Shown here: positions 1 through 7,689 of the stretch, in pieces
How the letters are laid out: every line of letters starts with the position of its first letter
Position numbering within the stretch: position 1 is the first letter of the stretch
Origin: an uncultured Gemmatimonadota bacterium
GTDB lineage: Bacteria; Gemmatimonadota; Gemmatimonadetes; Longimicrobiales; Gaopeijiaceae
Assembly (NCBI GenBank): GCA_938030915.1
Contig: CALHIO010000223.1
Coordinates: forward strand, 1-7,689
DNA length: 7,689 nt
Direction of reading: 5' to 3'
Program-made: the position numbers and the translations under genes
Notes under the pieces: generated by a model
The model's database searches: none
What the model saw: only the letters and a program-made list of their open reading frames with translations
What the model was told of the DNA's origin: nothing

Positions 1-1328
<1,328 letters not shown>

Positions 1329-1405
1329 GGGGCGGCCAGATTGGAAGGTCAGGAGGAGCGCGTAGACATGTTCGAGCGGTCGGCGCTCTACGGTCGCGGC
1401 GCGAA

Positions 1406-1440
1406 AGTATAGACCCCGCAGGGGTCCTCCGCGAAGTCCC
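1406..1440 (-). promoter_or_regulatory. Candidate idh promoter with inverted repeat in the spacer
   Basis: On the minus strand a TATACT hexamer (1406-1411) resembles a -10 box, about 78 bases before the idh start codon. No good TTGACA-like -35 lies at the usual distance; the best is a weak TTCGCG about 18 bases upstream. Directly abutting the -10 is a perfect inverted repeat, GACCCC-TGC-GGGGTC (1412-1426), which could be an operator or simply a hairpin. The assignment rests on position and one hexamer, so it is tentative. Confidence 0.3.
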
Positions 1441-1511
1441 GGAAGATTGCAGTGAGATCAATGCCCGGCGCTGCCACTGCGCGGCGTCGACATCACGTCG
1501 GGTCGGACACG

Positions 1512-1556
1512 AAAAAACCCCGGAGCCGGCGTCTCGGTGGACGGCCGGCTCCGGGG
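1512..1556 (-). terminator. Intrinsic terminator after the porin gene
   Basis: Two perfectly complementary 13-base arms (1518-1530 and 1544-1556, CCCCGGAGCCGGC and its complement) flank a 13-base loop. On the minus strand the hairpin is followed at once by six T residues (1517-1512), giving a classical Rho-independent terminator. It begins 51 bases past the porin stop codon. The plus-strand reading has no T run after the stem, so it acts in one direction only. It separates the porin/Pst transcript from idh. Confidence 0.92.
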
Positions 1557-1607
1557 AGTTGCCTCAGGACCTGCCGAAGGAGCGGCTCGGATTGACCGGC
1601 GGTGGAC

Positions 1608-2771
1608 TCAGAACTGAATGTCCCACTGCAGCCGCACTCGGCCGTCATTCCGTTCGAAGGTCGTCTGTTGGGCCCGGAACAGGGCGTACTCCGCAGTGAT
1701 CTTGTTGTCGTGATCGGCGAAGAACCAGTTCACCGCAAAGGTGAGCTCTCGCCAGTCCGAGGCATCGACCGAGTCGTCCGGCCGGAACTCCGACCACCGG
1801 AACCCGAGCTCGAGCGGTTCGGGCACGCCCTCGATCAACTCGCTCGGGAAGTATCCGACCATCACGTAGTTCCCGGTCAGCTCCGTCTCGTTCGACGTGT
1901 CGTTGTCCCGGACCTTCTTCCAGTGGTACTCCTGGGCCCAGGAGAAACCGCGGTAGTGGAAGGCGGTCTCGAACATCGCCTGCTGAACCTGATAGTCCCC
2001 TCCTGAGGAGTAGCCCTCGAGCGTGCCACAGCCACTCCCCGAGAAGCGAGTGCACGGGCTGTTGTTGGTGTTGGCGCCCACGGCGAACGAGAGCTGCGCC
2101 TCTTCCGAGCGAGCGTTGTCACCGCTGCGGAACGGCACCTGGTTCCCGAGCGGGCTCCACTGGAGACGGCCCATGTACATGAGGTCGGTATCGTCGTTTC
2201 GAGTGCCGGCCCGCCCCATCCCGGTGAACGCCGAGACCCAGTAGTTCAGGTCCGCCGCAGTACCCTCCGCGAGGTGACCGTAGATCGAAAGACCTTGCTG
2301 ACGGTCGATCGTGAAGGGCCGGTTGATGAGAGAGCGGTCGACCGTGAGCTGGCGCCCCGACGATACGATGCGCTCGCGCGTGTAGTTCGCCTTCCACTGC
2401 CCCACCTTGAAGTTGAACTGAGGGGAGGGCTCGACCTTCAACTCGTAATTGAGAAGACTCGCGCTGCCGACGTCGAACTCCATGTAGTAGGCGAGCCACG
2501 GCTGGAAGCCACGACCGTTCACCTTGAAGCGCGCACGCCGGATCGCCGTGTTCATCGTCTCGGTATCGAAATCGCCCAGATCGTTCGGGTCCGAGTCGTA
2601 CGGGTTGGAGATGCGGAACTGCAGACGGAACTGGAGCGCCGTGCTCCAGAGACCGTCAGCGCTCTCGATGAAGATGCCGCGGGAGCCTCTGTCCGCCTGC
2701 TGAGCGACCAGATCAGCTGGGAGGACCGGGAGGACCAGAAGGAGAAGCAGCGCGGTCCGGATTTTGAACAT
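1608..2771 (-). CDS. Outer-membrane porin, phosphate-selective porin O/P family
   Basis: Predicted 387-residue outer-membrane beta-barrel of the OprP/OprO type. Residues 1-23 form a signal peptide: positive MFKIR, a leucine-rich core, and likely cleavage after LVA before QQ. The mature part alternates polar and hydrophobic residues as transmembrane strands do. It contains FKVGQWKANYTRERIVSS (121-138), resembling the conserved family stretch after the first strands, and ends in WDIQF; a C-terminal Phe is the usual barrel-assembly signal. Two cysteines, 240 and 248, bracket a glycine/serine-rich putative loop. The ATG at 2771 has only a weak AGG upstream, but the signal peptide starts there. 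The gene follows pstB2 in the same direction across a gap with a Pho-box-like site, supporting phosphate as substrate. Family members can also pass pyrophosphate or other anions, so selectivity is inferred. No symbol is given because orthology to oprP cannot be tested here. Confidence 0.85.
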   Translation of the reverse strand: MFKIRTALLLLLVLPVLPADLVAQQADRGSRGIFIESADGLWSTALQFRLQFRISNPYDSDPNDLGDFDTETMNTAIRRARFKVNGRGFQPWLAYYMEFDVGSASLLNYELKVEPSPQFNFKVGQWKANYTRERIVSSGRQLTVDRSLINRPFTIDRQQGLSIYGHLAEGTAADLNYWVSAFTGMGRAGTRNDDTDLMYMGRLQWSPLGNQVPFRSGDNARSEEAQLSFAVGANTNNSPCTRFSGSGCGTLEGYSSGGDYQVQQAMFETAFHYRGFSWAQEYHWKKVRDNDTSNETELTGNYVMVGYFPSELIEGVPEPLELGFRWSEFRPDDSVDASDWRELTFAVNWFFADHDNKITAEYALFRAQQTTFERNDGRVRLQWDIQF

Positions 2772-2849
2772 GAGCCTGTCGGTGGAGTCTTCGTAGAAAT
2801 GGAGAACGCGTAATGATCGTTACACAAGTCGGCGAACTCGTGACGCTTG

Positions 2850-2867
2850 TGTCACAGATCTGTCACA
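2850..2867. promoter_or_regulatory. Pho-box-like direct repeat upstream of the porin
   Basis: On the plus strand TGTCACA occurs at 2850-2856 and 2861-2867, giving TGTCACAGATCTGTCACA: two 7-base direct repeats with a 4-base spacer and an 11-base period. This is the architecture of the PhoB-binding Pho box (consensus CTGTCAT repeated every 11 bases). It lies 79 bases upstream of the porin start and downstream of the pst genes, a sensible place for phosphate-starvation control of the porin. The canonical strand points away from the porin. The wider segment 2845-2870 also has matching outer arms, GCTTGTG and CACAAGC. No convincing -10 was found; GTAACGATCATTAC (2809-2823 region, minus strand) is the only AT-richer stretch. 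PhoB itself is not in the window. Confidence 0.6.
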
Positions 2868-2870
2868 AGC

Positions 2871-2930
2871 GCACACCCGGTCACGGCTCGCGCACACCCG
2901 GGTCACGGCCGGCGCACACTCCGGTCACGG
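2871..2930. repeat. Three degenerate 22-base tandem units, CAC phased every 11 bases
   Basis: On the plus strand GGTCACGG recurs at 2879-2886, 2901-2908 and 2923-2930, exactly 22 bases apart. GCACAC alternates with it at 2871-2876, 2892-2897 and 2914-2919. As a result the triplet CAC sits at 2882, 2893, 2904, 2915 and 2926, exactly 11 bases apart, the same period as the adjoining Pho-box-like pair (CAC at 2853 and 2864). This looks like an extended set of weaker regulator half-sites on one face of the helix. It could also be a simple tandem duplication. Confidence 0.7.
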
Positions 2931-2966
2931 ACAGGGGCCCTCGGCAGGTGACCTGCACCCAGCCGA

Positions 2967-3726
<760 letters not shown>

Positions 3727-3734
<8 letters not shown>

Positions 3735-4491
3735 ACCGACCCTCCACGTAATCCCGGGTCCTCTGATCCTTCACCGTACCGGTGAAGAGGTCCTCCGTCG
3801 GGGCGATCTCCACGAGTTCACTCTCCAGGAAGAACGCCGTCCGATCCGCCAGGCGGCGGGCCTGCTGCACGAGGTTGGTGACGAGCACGATCGTGATCTC
3901 ATCCTTGAGTTCTTTCAGAACGTCCTCGATGCGCATCGTGGTCACCGGGTCGACCGCGATCGAGAACTCGTCCAGGAGAAGCAGCTCCGGATCCTGCGAT
4001 AGAGCGCGGGCGATGGTGAGTCGCTGCTGCTGACCCCCGGAAAGAAGGCTTCCGAGCGCGTTGAGACGGTCTTTCACCTCGTCCCACAAGGCTGCGCGGG
4101 TCAGACAACGCTCCACGATCTCGTCCAGCTGCGCCTTCTTCTTGATCCCGGCAAGCTTGGGCGCGAACGCCACGTTCTCGTAGATGCTCATCGGAAGACC
4201 CACCGGCAGCGGGAACACGACCCCCACCTTGCGCCGTAGCGCGTAGACATTCCGCACGGCCGTGATATCCTGCCCCTCGAAGAGGATCTCCCCTTCCACC
4301 GTCATGTTCGTGTCGAATTCCTCCATGCGATTGAGCGCCCGGAGGAAGGACGTCTTCCCGCTGTTTGCGGGTCCGATGATGCCGAAGATCTCATTCGGGA
4401 GCACGTCGAGGCTGATCCCGTCGAGCGCGGTCTTGTCTCCATAGCGAACCGTCAGGTCTCGGACGGAGAGCTTGGGCGCCACGTCTACCAT
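3727..4491 (-). CDS. pstB: Phosphate ABC transporter ATPase PstB, first copy, degenerate Q- and H-loops
   Basis: 254-residue PstB-type ATPase. Walker A is GPANSGKT (40-47), which fits GxxxxGK[ST] but differs from the usual PstB GPSGCGKS. The signature LSGGQQQR (150-157) is intact, and Walker B LLLLDE keeps the catalytic Glu175. The Q-loop reads VFPLPVGLP, so the invariant Gln is Pro94. The H-loop reads VTNLVQQA, so the invariant His is Asn206. The usual DEPTSALDP is DEFSIAVDP (174-182). These changes should impair hydrolysis at its own nucleotide site while leaving its signature able to complete a partner's site. The ATG at 4491 is chosen because MVDVAPKLSVRDLTVRYG matches PstB N-termini; it overlaps the pstA stop by 7 bases. 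The frame stays open far upstream to 5310, but that extension is a shadow of pstA. Confidence 0.95.
3740..3745 (-). promoter_or_regulatory. Ribosome-binding site fixing the TTG start of the second pstB
   Basis: GGAGGG on the minus strand lies inside the last codons of the first pstB, five bases before TTG at 3734. No ATG or GTG lies nearby in frame, so this site supports TTG as the real initiation codon. Confidence 0.75.
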
Positions 4492-5360
4492 TTGCGCTTG
4501 TTCCGCAGATAGACCCGGAAGGCGATGGACGTGGCGTTCATCACCAGGACCATCGAGATCAGGACCAATGCGACTCCGAACGGAAGTGCTTCGGGCACGT
4601 TCGGCACCTGAGTCGAGACGACATACAGATGGAGCGACATCGCCATCGTCTGATCCAGCACGCCTTGCGGCAGGAACGGAAGGAAGGCTGCCGCCCCGGT
4701 GAACATGATGGGCGCCGTCTCTCCCGCGGTCCGCGAAACCTCGAGGATCACGCCCGTCAGGATCCCGCTGATGGAATTCGGAAGAACCACCTTCCGGATC
4801 GTCTGCCAGCGGGTCGCACCCATGTTCCAGCACGCTTCGCGGAACGCATGAGGGACTGCCTGCAAAGACTCCCGGGTGGCAACGATCACGATCGGGAGTG
4901 TCATCACCGCGAGCGTCAGGGATGCCGCCAGGATGCTGCGACCGAAGCCGAAGAACACCACGAACGCGCCGAGTCCGAAGAGCGCGTGCACGATCGATGG
5001 GACACCGGCCAGGTTGATGATGGCCAGGTTGATCGCCCGGGTGAGCCAATTGTCCGGAGCGTATTCCGATAGATAGACCGCGGCAGCCACGCCGATCGGA
5101 ACCGAAGCGATGAGGGCAACCGTGACGATCCAGACGGTACCGATCAGCGCCGTGAAAATCCCGCCCGCCGTCATTCCGTTCGTCGGGACTTCGGTCAGGA
5201 AACCCCACGACAGTACCGGGGCACCGCGCTGGATCAGGATTCCCATGATGAGGACGACCGGAACGATGAGAAGCACGGTCATCATCAGGAAGAGCGTCTT
5301 CACGAGCCACTCGACACGGCGGTTCTGCTGGTCGAGGGCAGTGCGGGCGAACATGCTCAT
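4485..5360 (-). CDS. pstA: Phosphate ABC transporter permease PstA
   Basis: Inner-membrane permease subunit of the Pst phosphate importer, 291 residues, typical length. Hydrophobic segments lie near 19-43, 66-98, 110-138, 142-162, 197-222 and 260-282, fitting the six-helix fold. The EAA coupling loop, REACWNMGATRWQTIRKVVLP (174-194), contacts the ATPases. SRTAGETAPIMFTGAA (209-224) is the strongly conserved PstA segment. The ATG at 5360 overlaps the pstC stop in an ATGA arrangement, implying coupled translation. Its own stop overlaps the start of the first pstB by 7 bases. Nothing in it looks degenerate, so the asymmetry of the complex lies in the ATPases. Confidence 0.96.
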   Translation of the reverse strand: MSMFARTALDQQNRRVEWLVKTLFLMMTVLLIVPVVLIMGILIQRGAPVLSWGFLTEVPTNGMTAGGIFTALIGTVWIVTVALIASVPIGVAAAVYLSEYAPDNWLTRAINLAIINLAGVPSIVHALFGLGAFVVFFGFGRSILAASLTLAVMTLPIVIVATRESLQAVPHAFREACWNMGATRWQTIRKVVLPNSISGILTGVILEVSRTAGETAPIMFTGAAAFLPFLPQGVLDQTMAMSLHLYVVSTQVPNVPEALPFGVALVLISMVLVMNATSIAFRVYLRNKRKW

Positions 5361-6301
5361 TGTTTCTTGCCCACTCCCTTCACGACGATGTCTGCCGTGA
5401 GGTTGATGACGAACGTCACGACGAAGAGGAAGATTCCGAGCGTGAAGAGCACGCCGTAGTGATCCGAGCCTCGCGCCGTGTCTCCGAGCTCGGCGGCAAT
5501 CGTCGCCGTCAGGGCCCGCACCGAGTCGAACGGGCTGGTCGGAATGTTGATGGCGTGCCCACTCGCCATGAGGACGGCCATCGTCTCACCGAAGCCGCGC
5601 CCCACACCGAGGAGCACGGCGGCCATGAGACCGTTCTTCGCGGCCGGCAAAACGACCTTGAAGACGACCTGCCAGCGCGTCGCACCCATCGCCTCGGCCG
5701 CTTCGCGGTACGAGTCGGGGACGGCCTTGAGCGCATCCTCGGCGATCGTGGTCATGATGGGTGCAGCCATGAGCCCGAGGATGACGCCTGCGTTGAGAAC
5801 ACTCAGCCCCACCGGCACGTCGAACATGTCGATGATGAGTGGATTCATAATCGACATGCCGATGAAGCCCCACACCACGGACGGGATCGCGGCCAGGAGC
5901 TCGACGAGCACCTTCAGGGACTCTCTCATGCGGCCCGACGCGAATTCCGCGATGTAGATCGCGGCGCCAAGTGAGAATGGAACCGCCACCAGCATCGCCA
6001 GTCCGGTCACACTGGCGGTACCCGCCATGAGCGCGAGGATTCCGTACGTGGGATTCCGCTCGGATGTCGGTCGCCAGTTCATGGACGTGAAGAACTCCTT
6101 CACGTCCAGCGTGCCCAGCGCAAAGCCGAGTCCTTCCCGGGTAACGAAGATGAAGATCCCGATGATGAAGACGATCGCGGACACACCCCCGACGAACACG
6201 CCGACCGAAACCGCCCGGTCCACATACCAGTCCCGACCACGCGTGTTGAGGTCGTCGGCGATGGTGTTCGAAAGGGCGTCCGCCTGGACGTCAGCGGGCA
6301 T
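5357..6301 (-). CDS. pstC: Phosphate ABC transporter permease PstC
   Basis: Inner-membrane partner of PstA, 314 residues, normal length. A cytoplasmic N-terminus of about 28 residues precedes hydrophobic segments near 30-54, 87-119, 131-158, 166-187, 222-247 and 283-305. The first periplasmic stretch includes FFTSMNWRPTSERNPTYGI (70-88); the W-P-x-x-x-x-x-YGI pattern is typical of PstC. The EAA loop is REAAEAMGATRWQVVFKVVLP (199-219), and GRGFGETMAVLMASG (234-248) is the PstC signature. The ATG at 6301 overlaps the end of the PhoU-fusion gene by 11 bases, with only a GGGGG stretch as possible ribosome site, so translation is probably coupled. Confidence 0.96.
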   Translation of the reverse strand: MPADVQADALSNTIADDLNTRGRDWYVDRAVSVGVFVGGVSAIVFIIGIFIFVTREGLGFALGTLDVKEFFTSMNWRPTSERNPTYGILALMAGTASVTGLAMLVAVPFSLGAAIYIAEFASGRMRESLKVLVELLAAIPSVVWGFIGMSIMNPLIIDMFDVPVGLSVLNAGVILGLMAAPIMTTIAEDALKAVPDSYREAAEAMGATRWQVVFKVVLPAAKNGLMAAVLLGVGRGFGETMAVLMASGHAINIPTSPFDSVRALTATIAAELGDTARGSDHYGVLFTLGIFLFVVTFVINLTADIVVKGVGKKQ

Positions 6302-7397
6302 CGGGCCCCCGAAGCATGAGCATGAGGTCGCGGACGCTGAGCTTCACGCTCTTCAACGCCTCGTCCATCTGCTCCTCCGACAGGTCCTCGGGATGACCGT
6401 CGACCGACACGACGTTGGACCAATCGAGGAAGAGCGTGCGGAACGGCAATAGCGGGATGTGCTCGCGGGCCTCCGGGTGGAGTCCCACGACGATGTGCCA
6501 GTGCCTCGGCTCCTCGTGAATCGGCCGGAGCCTTGACGGCTTCTTGCCCTGCATGTCCACGCCGCTTCTGTCCATGAACTCGACGAGTCCGGGGTCCAGT
6601 GCGTCAACGGGATTCCAACCGGCGCTCTCGTAGCTACCGCTCTCGGGAAATGCCTTGGCGGCATAAGCCTCGGCCATCTGTGATACGCCGTCGTTCCGCT
6701 CGTCCAGAAACAAGATCCGGAACGACTTGGGATCCTTGGTCTCCCCCGTCACCGAGAACAGCGTCTGCTCACACACGTTCTCCGCCTGCTCAGCGACACG
6801 CTTGAGGAGGTTGATGATCCTCAGCAGGGCGAACACATCGCGCAGCGGGATCTCCTTTCCTTCACCCGCCGCAAGAAGCTCCTCGAAGACCTTCTCCAGC
6901 GTGGAGTCGGTCTGGCCGGCCATGCCGTACGTCTCGTTGGCGAGGTCGGCATCTCCCTCCAGGAAAGAGACCAGCGCCTGGTGCAGGGTCCGACGTGCCT
7001 GATGGCTGATCAGCTCCACGTCGCGAACGATCCGTTCCGGGGGGCGTCCGCTAAGCTGGATGATTTCACGACCGATCGTGCTGGCGTAGTCCCCGATCCG
7101 CTCGAGCGCCACGTCGAGGCGGAGCACCGCCGAAACGTATCGGAGATGCCCCGCGCTCGGCGCGTGTCGAACGATGAAGGCATGACACATGTGATCGATA
7201 TCGCGGATCTTTCGATTCACGCGTCGATCACCCAGCACCACATCGTTGGCGAGGTTTCGGTCCTTCTCGAGGAACGAATGCATGGCGTCACCGACCTGAC
7301 GTTCGATCAGGGTCGCGAGTCGGCCGACCTTCTCACGGATCTCTTCGAGATCCGCCTTCATCCGCTCTTCGTAATGCGTGTAAGTGGACTCTTCCAC
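6291..7397 (-). CDS. phoU: PhoU phosphate-signalling protein fused to an inactive ArsC/LMW-phosphatase-like domain
   Basis: 368 residues against about 220-240 for ordinary PhoU. Residues 8-215 are PhoU: helical, with LERIGDYA (98-105) carrying the first ExxxD metal motif (Glu99, Asp103). The second-repeat equivalent is LKRVAEQAENV (198-208), where Glu and Asp are replaced by Lys199 and Glu203. Residues 226-360 match the arsenate reductase/LMW protein phosphatase fold: RILFLDERNDGVSQMAEAYA (227-246), SYESAGWNPVDALDPG (255-270), FMDRSGVDMQGKKPSRL (274-290), then HIVVGLHPEA. The P-loop CxxxxxRS has become Asp232-x5-Val238-Ser, so catalytic Cys and Arg are gone, and the redox cysteines of ArsC enzymes are also absent. 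PhoU normally restrains PhoR/PhoB signalling and Pst activity at the inner membrane. The GTG at 7397 is chosen for its GAGGAG site (7402-7407) and family N-terminus; an ATG at 7361 is the alternative. It lies between pstS and pstC rather than after pstB. Confidence 0.9.
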   Translation of the reverse strand: MEESTYTHYEERMKADLEEIREKVGRLATLIERQVGDAMHSFLEKDRNLANDVVLGDRRVNRKIRDIDHMCHAFIVRHAPSAGHLRYVSAVLRLDVALERIGDYASTIGREIIQLSGRPPERIVRDVELISHQARRTLHQALVSFLEGDADLANETYGMAGQTDSTLEKVFEELLAAGEGKEIPLRDVFALLRIINLLKRVAEQAENVCEQTLFSVTGETKDPKSFRILFLDERNDGVSQMAEAYAAKAFPESGSYESAGWNPVDALDPGLVEFMDRSGVDMQGKKPSRLRPIHEEPRHWHIVVGLHPEAREHIPLLPFRTLFLDWSNVVSVDGHPEDLSEEQMDEALKSVKLSVRDLMLMLRGPDAR

Positions 7398-7401
7398 GAA
7401 G

Positions 7402-7407
7402 CTCCTC
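7402..7407 (-). promoter_or_regulatory. Ribosome-binding site for the GTG start of the phoU fusion
   Basis: GAGGAG on the minus strand, four bases before GTG at 7397, in the 38-base gap after the pstS stop. It favours GTG over extending the frame upstream into the pstS coding region, where an ATG at 7490 would add 31 residues that do not look like PhoU. Confidence 0.65.
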
Positions 7408-7435
7408 GCCGTTGGATTCGAGTCAGGAACGATGG

Positions 7436-7689
7436 TCAGACACAGGTCACGCTGGTGACAGGCGCGTACCCCTTCTCGAAGATGATGCACTGCCCTTCAT
7501 CACTGAGAATCCAGTCCATGTACTCCTTGACTCCGCCTGCGGGAGCAACGGCCGTGTACATGAAGAGCGGGCGGGCGATAGTGTAGGAACCGTCGATCGC
7601 GGTGTCCACGGACGGCGCAACGCACGCCGTTCCCTCTCCGCCGGAGACACACGGCATCGAGATGTGATCCGTCGCGTAGGCGAAGCCGC
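7436..7689 (-). CDS. pstS: Phosphate-binding protein PstS, C-terminal fragment (5' part beyond right edge)
   Basis: The last 83 residues of the periplasmic phosphate-binding lipoprotein or secreted protein that delivers phosphate to PstC-PstA. The open frame enters at the right edge and stops at 7436. GFAYATDHIS, DGSYTIARPLFMYT (32-45 of the fragment), VKEYMDWILSDEGQ (53-66) and EKGYAPV (71-77) match the C-terminal lobe of PstS-type solute-binding proteins. Four cysteines (fragment 13, 22, 67, 82) are unusual for a short periplasmic segment and could form disulfides. Position immediately upstream of phoU and pstC supports the call. The N-terminus, signal sequence and promoter are outside the window. 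Confidence 0.88.
   Translation of the reverse strand, partial: GFAYATDHISMPCVSGGEGTACVAPSVDTAIDGSYTIARPLFMYTAVAPAGGVKEYMDWILSDEGQCIIFEKGYAPVTSVTCV

Noticed and set aside
2845..2870. CRP/FNR-type operator
   Set aside because: The repeats are direct (TGTCACA twice, 11 bases apart), not the inverted TGTGA-N6-TCACA arrangement.
2871..2930. CRISPR-like array
   Set aside because: Units are only 22 bases, with almost no spacer and imperfect repeats, and no cas genes are present.
2944..2956. GCAGGTGACCTGC palindrome just past the second pstB as a terminator
   Set aside because: It has no T run on either strand and a one-base centre, so it is not a Rho-independent terminator; role unknown, possibly chance.
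7398..7490. Upstream extension of the PhoU frame to an ATG at 7490
   Set aside because: It would overlap pstS by 55 bases, the added residues do not resemble PhoU, and a GTG with a good ribosome site occurs at 7397.

Overview
The window is GC-rich, densely coded DNA from a Gram-negative (diderm) bacterium. Every supported gene is on the minus strand, so transcription runs from right to left. The outer-membrane porin implies an outer membrane. GTG and TTG starts, strong G/C at third codon positions and one unidirectional intrinsic terminator fit a high-GC lineage. I cannot place it firmly; Gemmatimonadota or a myxobacterial-type lineage are guesses only.

Right to left, positions 7689-2967 hold a phosphate-specific transport (Pst) operon. 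It contains the C-terminal end of the periplasmic binding protein PstS (cut by the window edge), a PhoU regulator fused to an arsenate-reductase/low-molecular-weight-phosphatase-like domain, the permeases PstC and PstA, and two successive PstB ATPases. From phoU to the second pstB, each gene overlaps the next by 4-11 bases, which suggests translational coupling. A 195-base gap (2772-2966) carries a Pho-box-like pair of direct repeats plus an array of helically phased repeats. It precedes a porin O/P-type gene (1608-2771). A strong intrinsic terminator (1512-1556) closes the porin transcript. After it, a weak promoter precedes the 5' part of a monomeric NADP-type isocitrate dehydrogenase gene (1328 down to the left edge). 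That gene is probably a separate transcription unit.

Together the porin, PstS, PstC-PstA and PstB1-PstB2 would form a complete route for phosphate from the outside to the cytoplasm, with PhoU as the signalling partner. Two things stand out. First, the two PstB proteins carry complementary defects. PstB1 keeps LSGGQ but has lost the Q-loop glutamine and H-loop histidine. PstB2 keeps those but has a degraded signature (LSLEE). Only a PstB1-PstB2 heterodimer could build one consensus ATP site. Second, the PhoU C-terminal domain keeps the fold signature of an LMW phosphatase/arsenate reductase but has lost the catalytic Cys and Arg, which suggests a non-catalytic sensor or interaction domain. All statements come from reading the sequence by eye; no database search was run.
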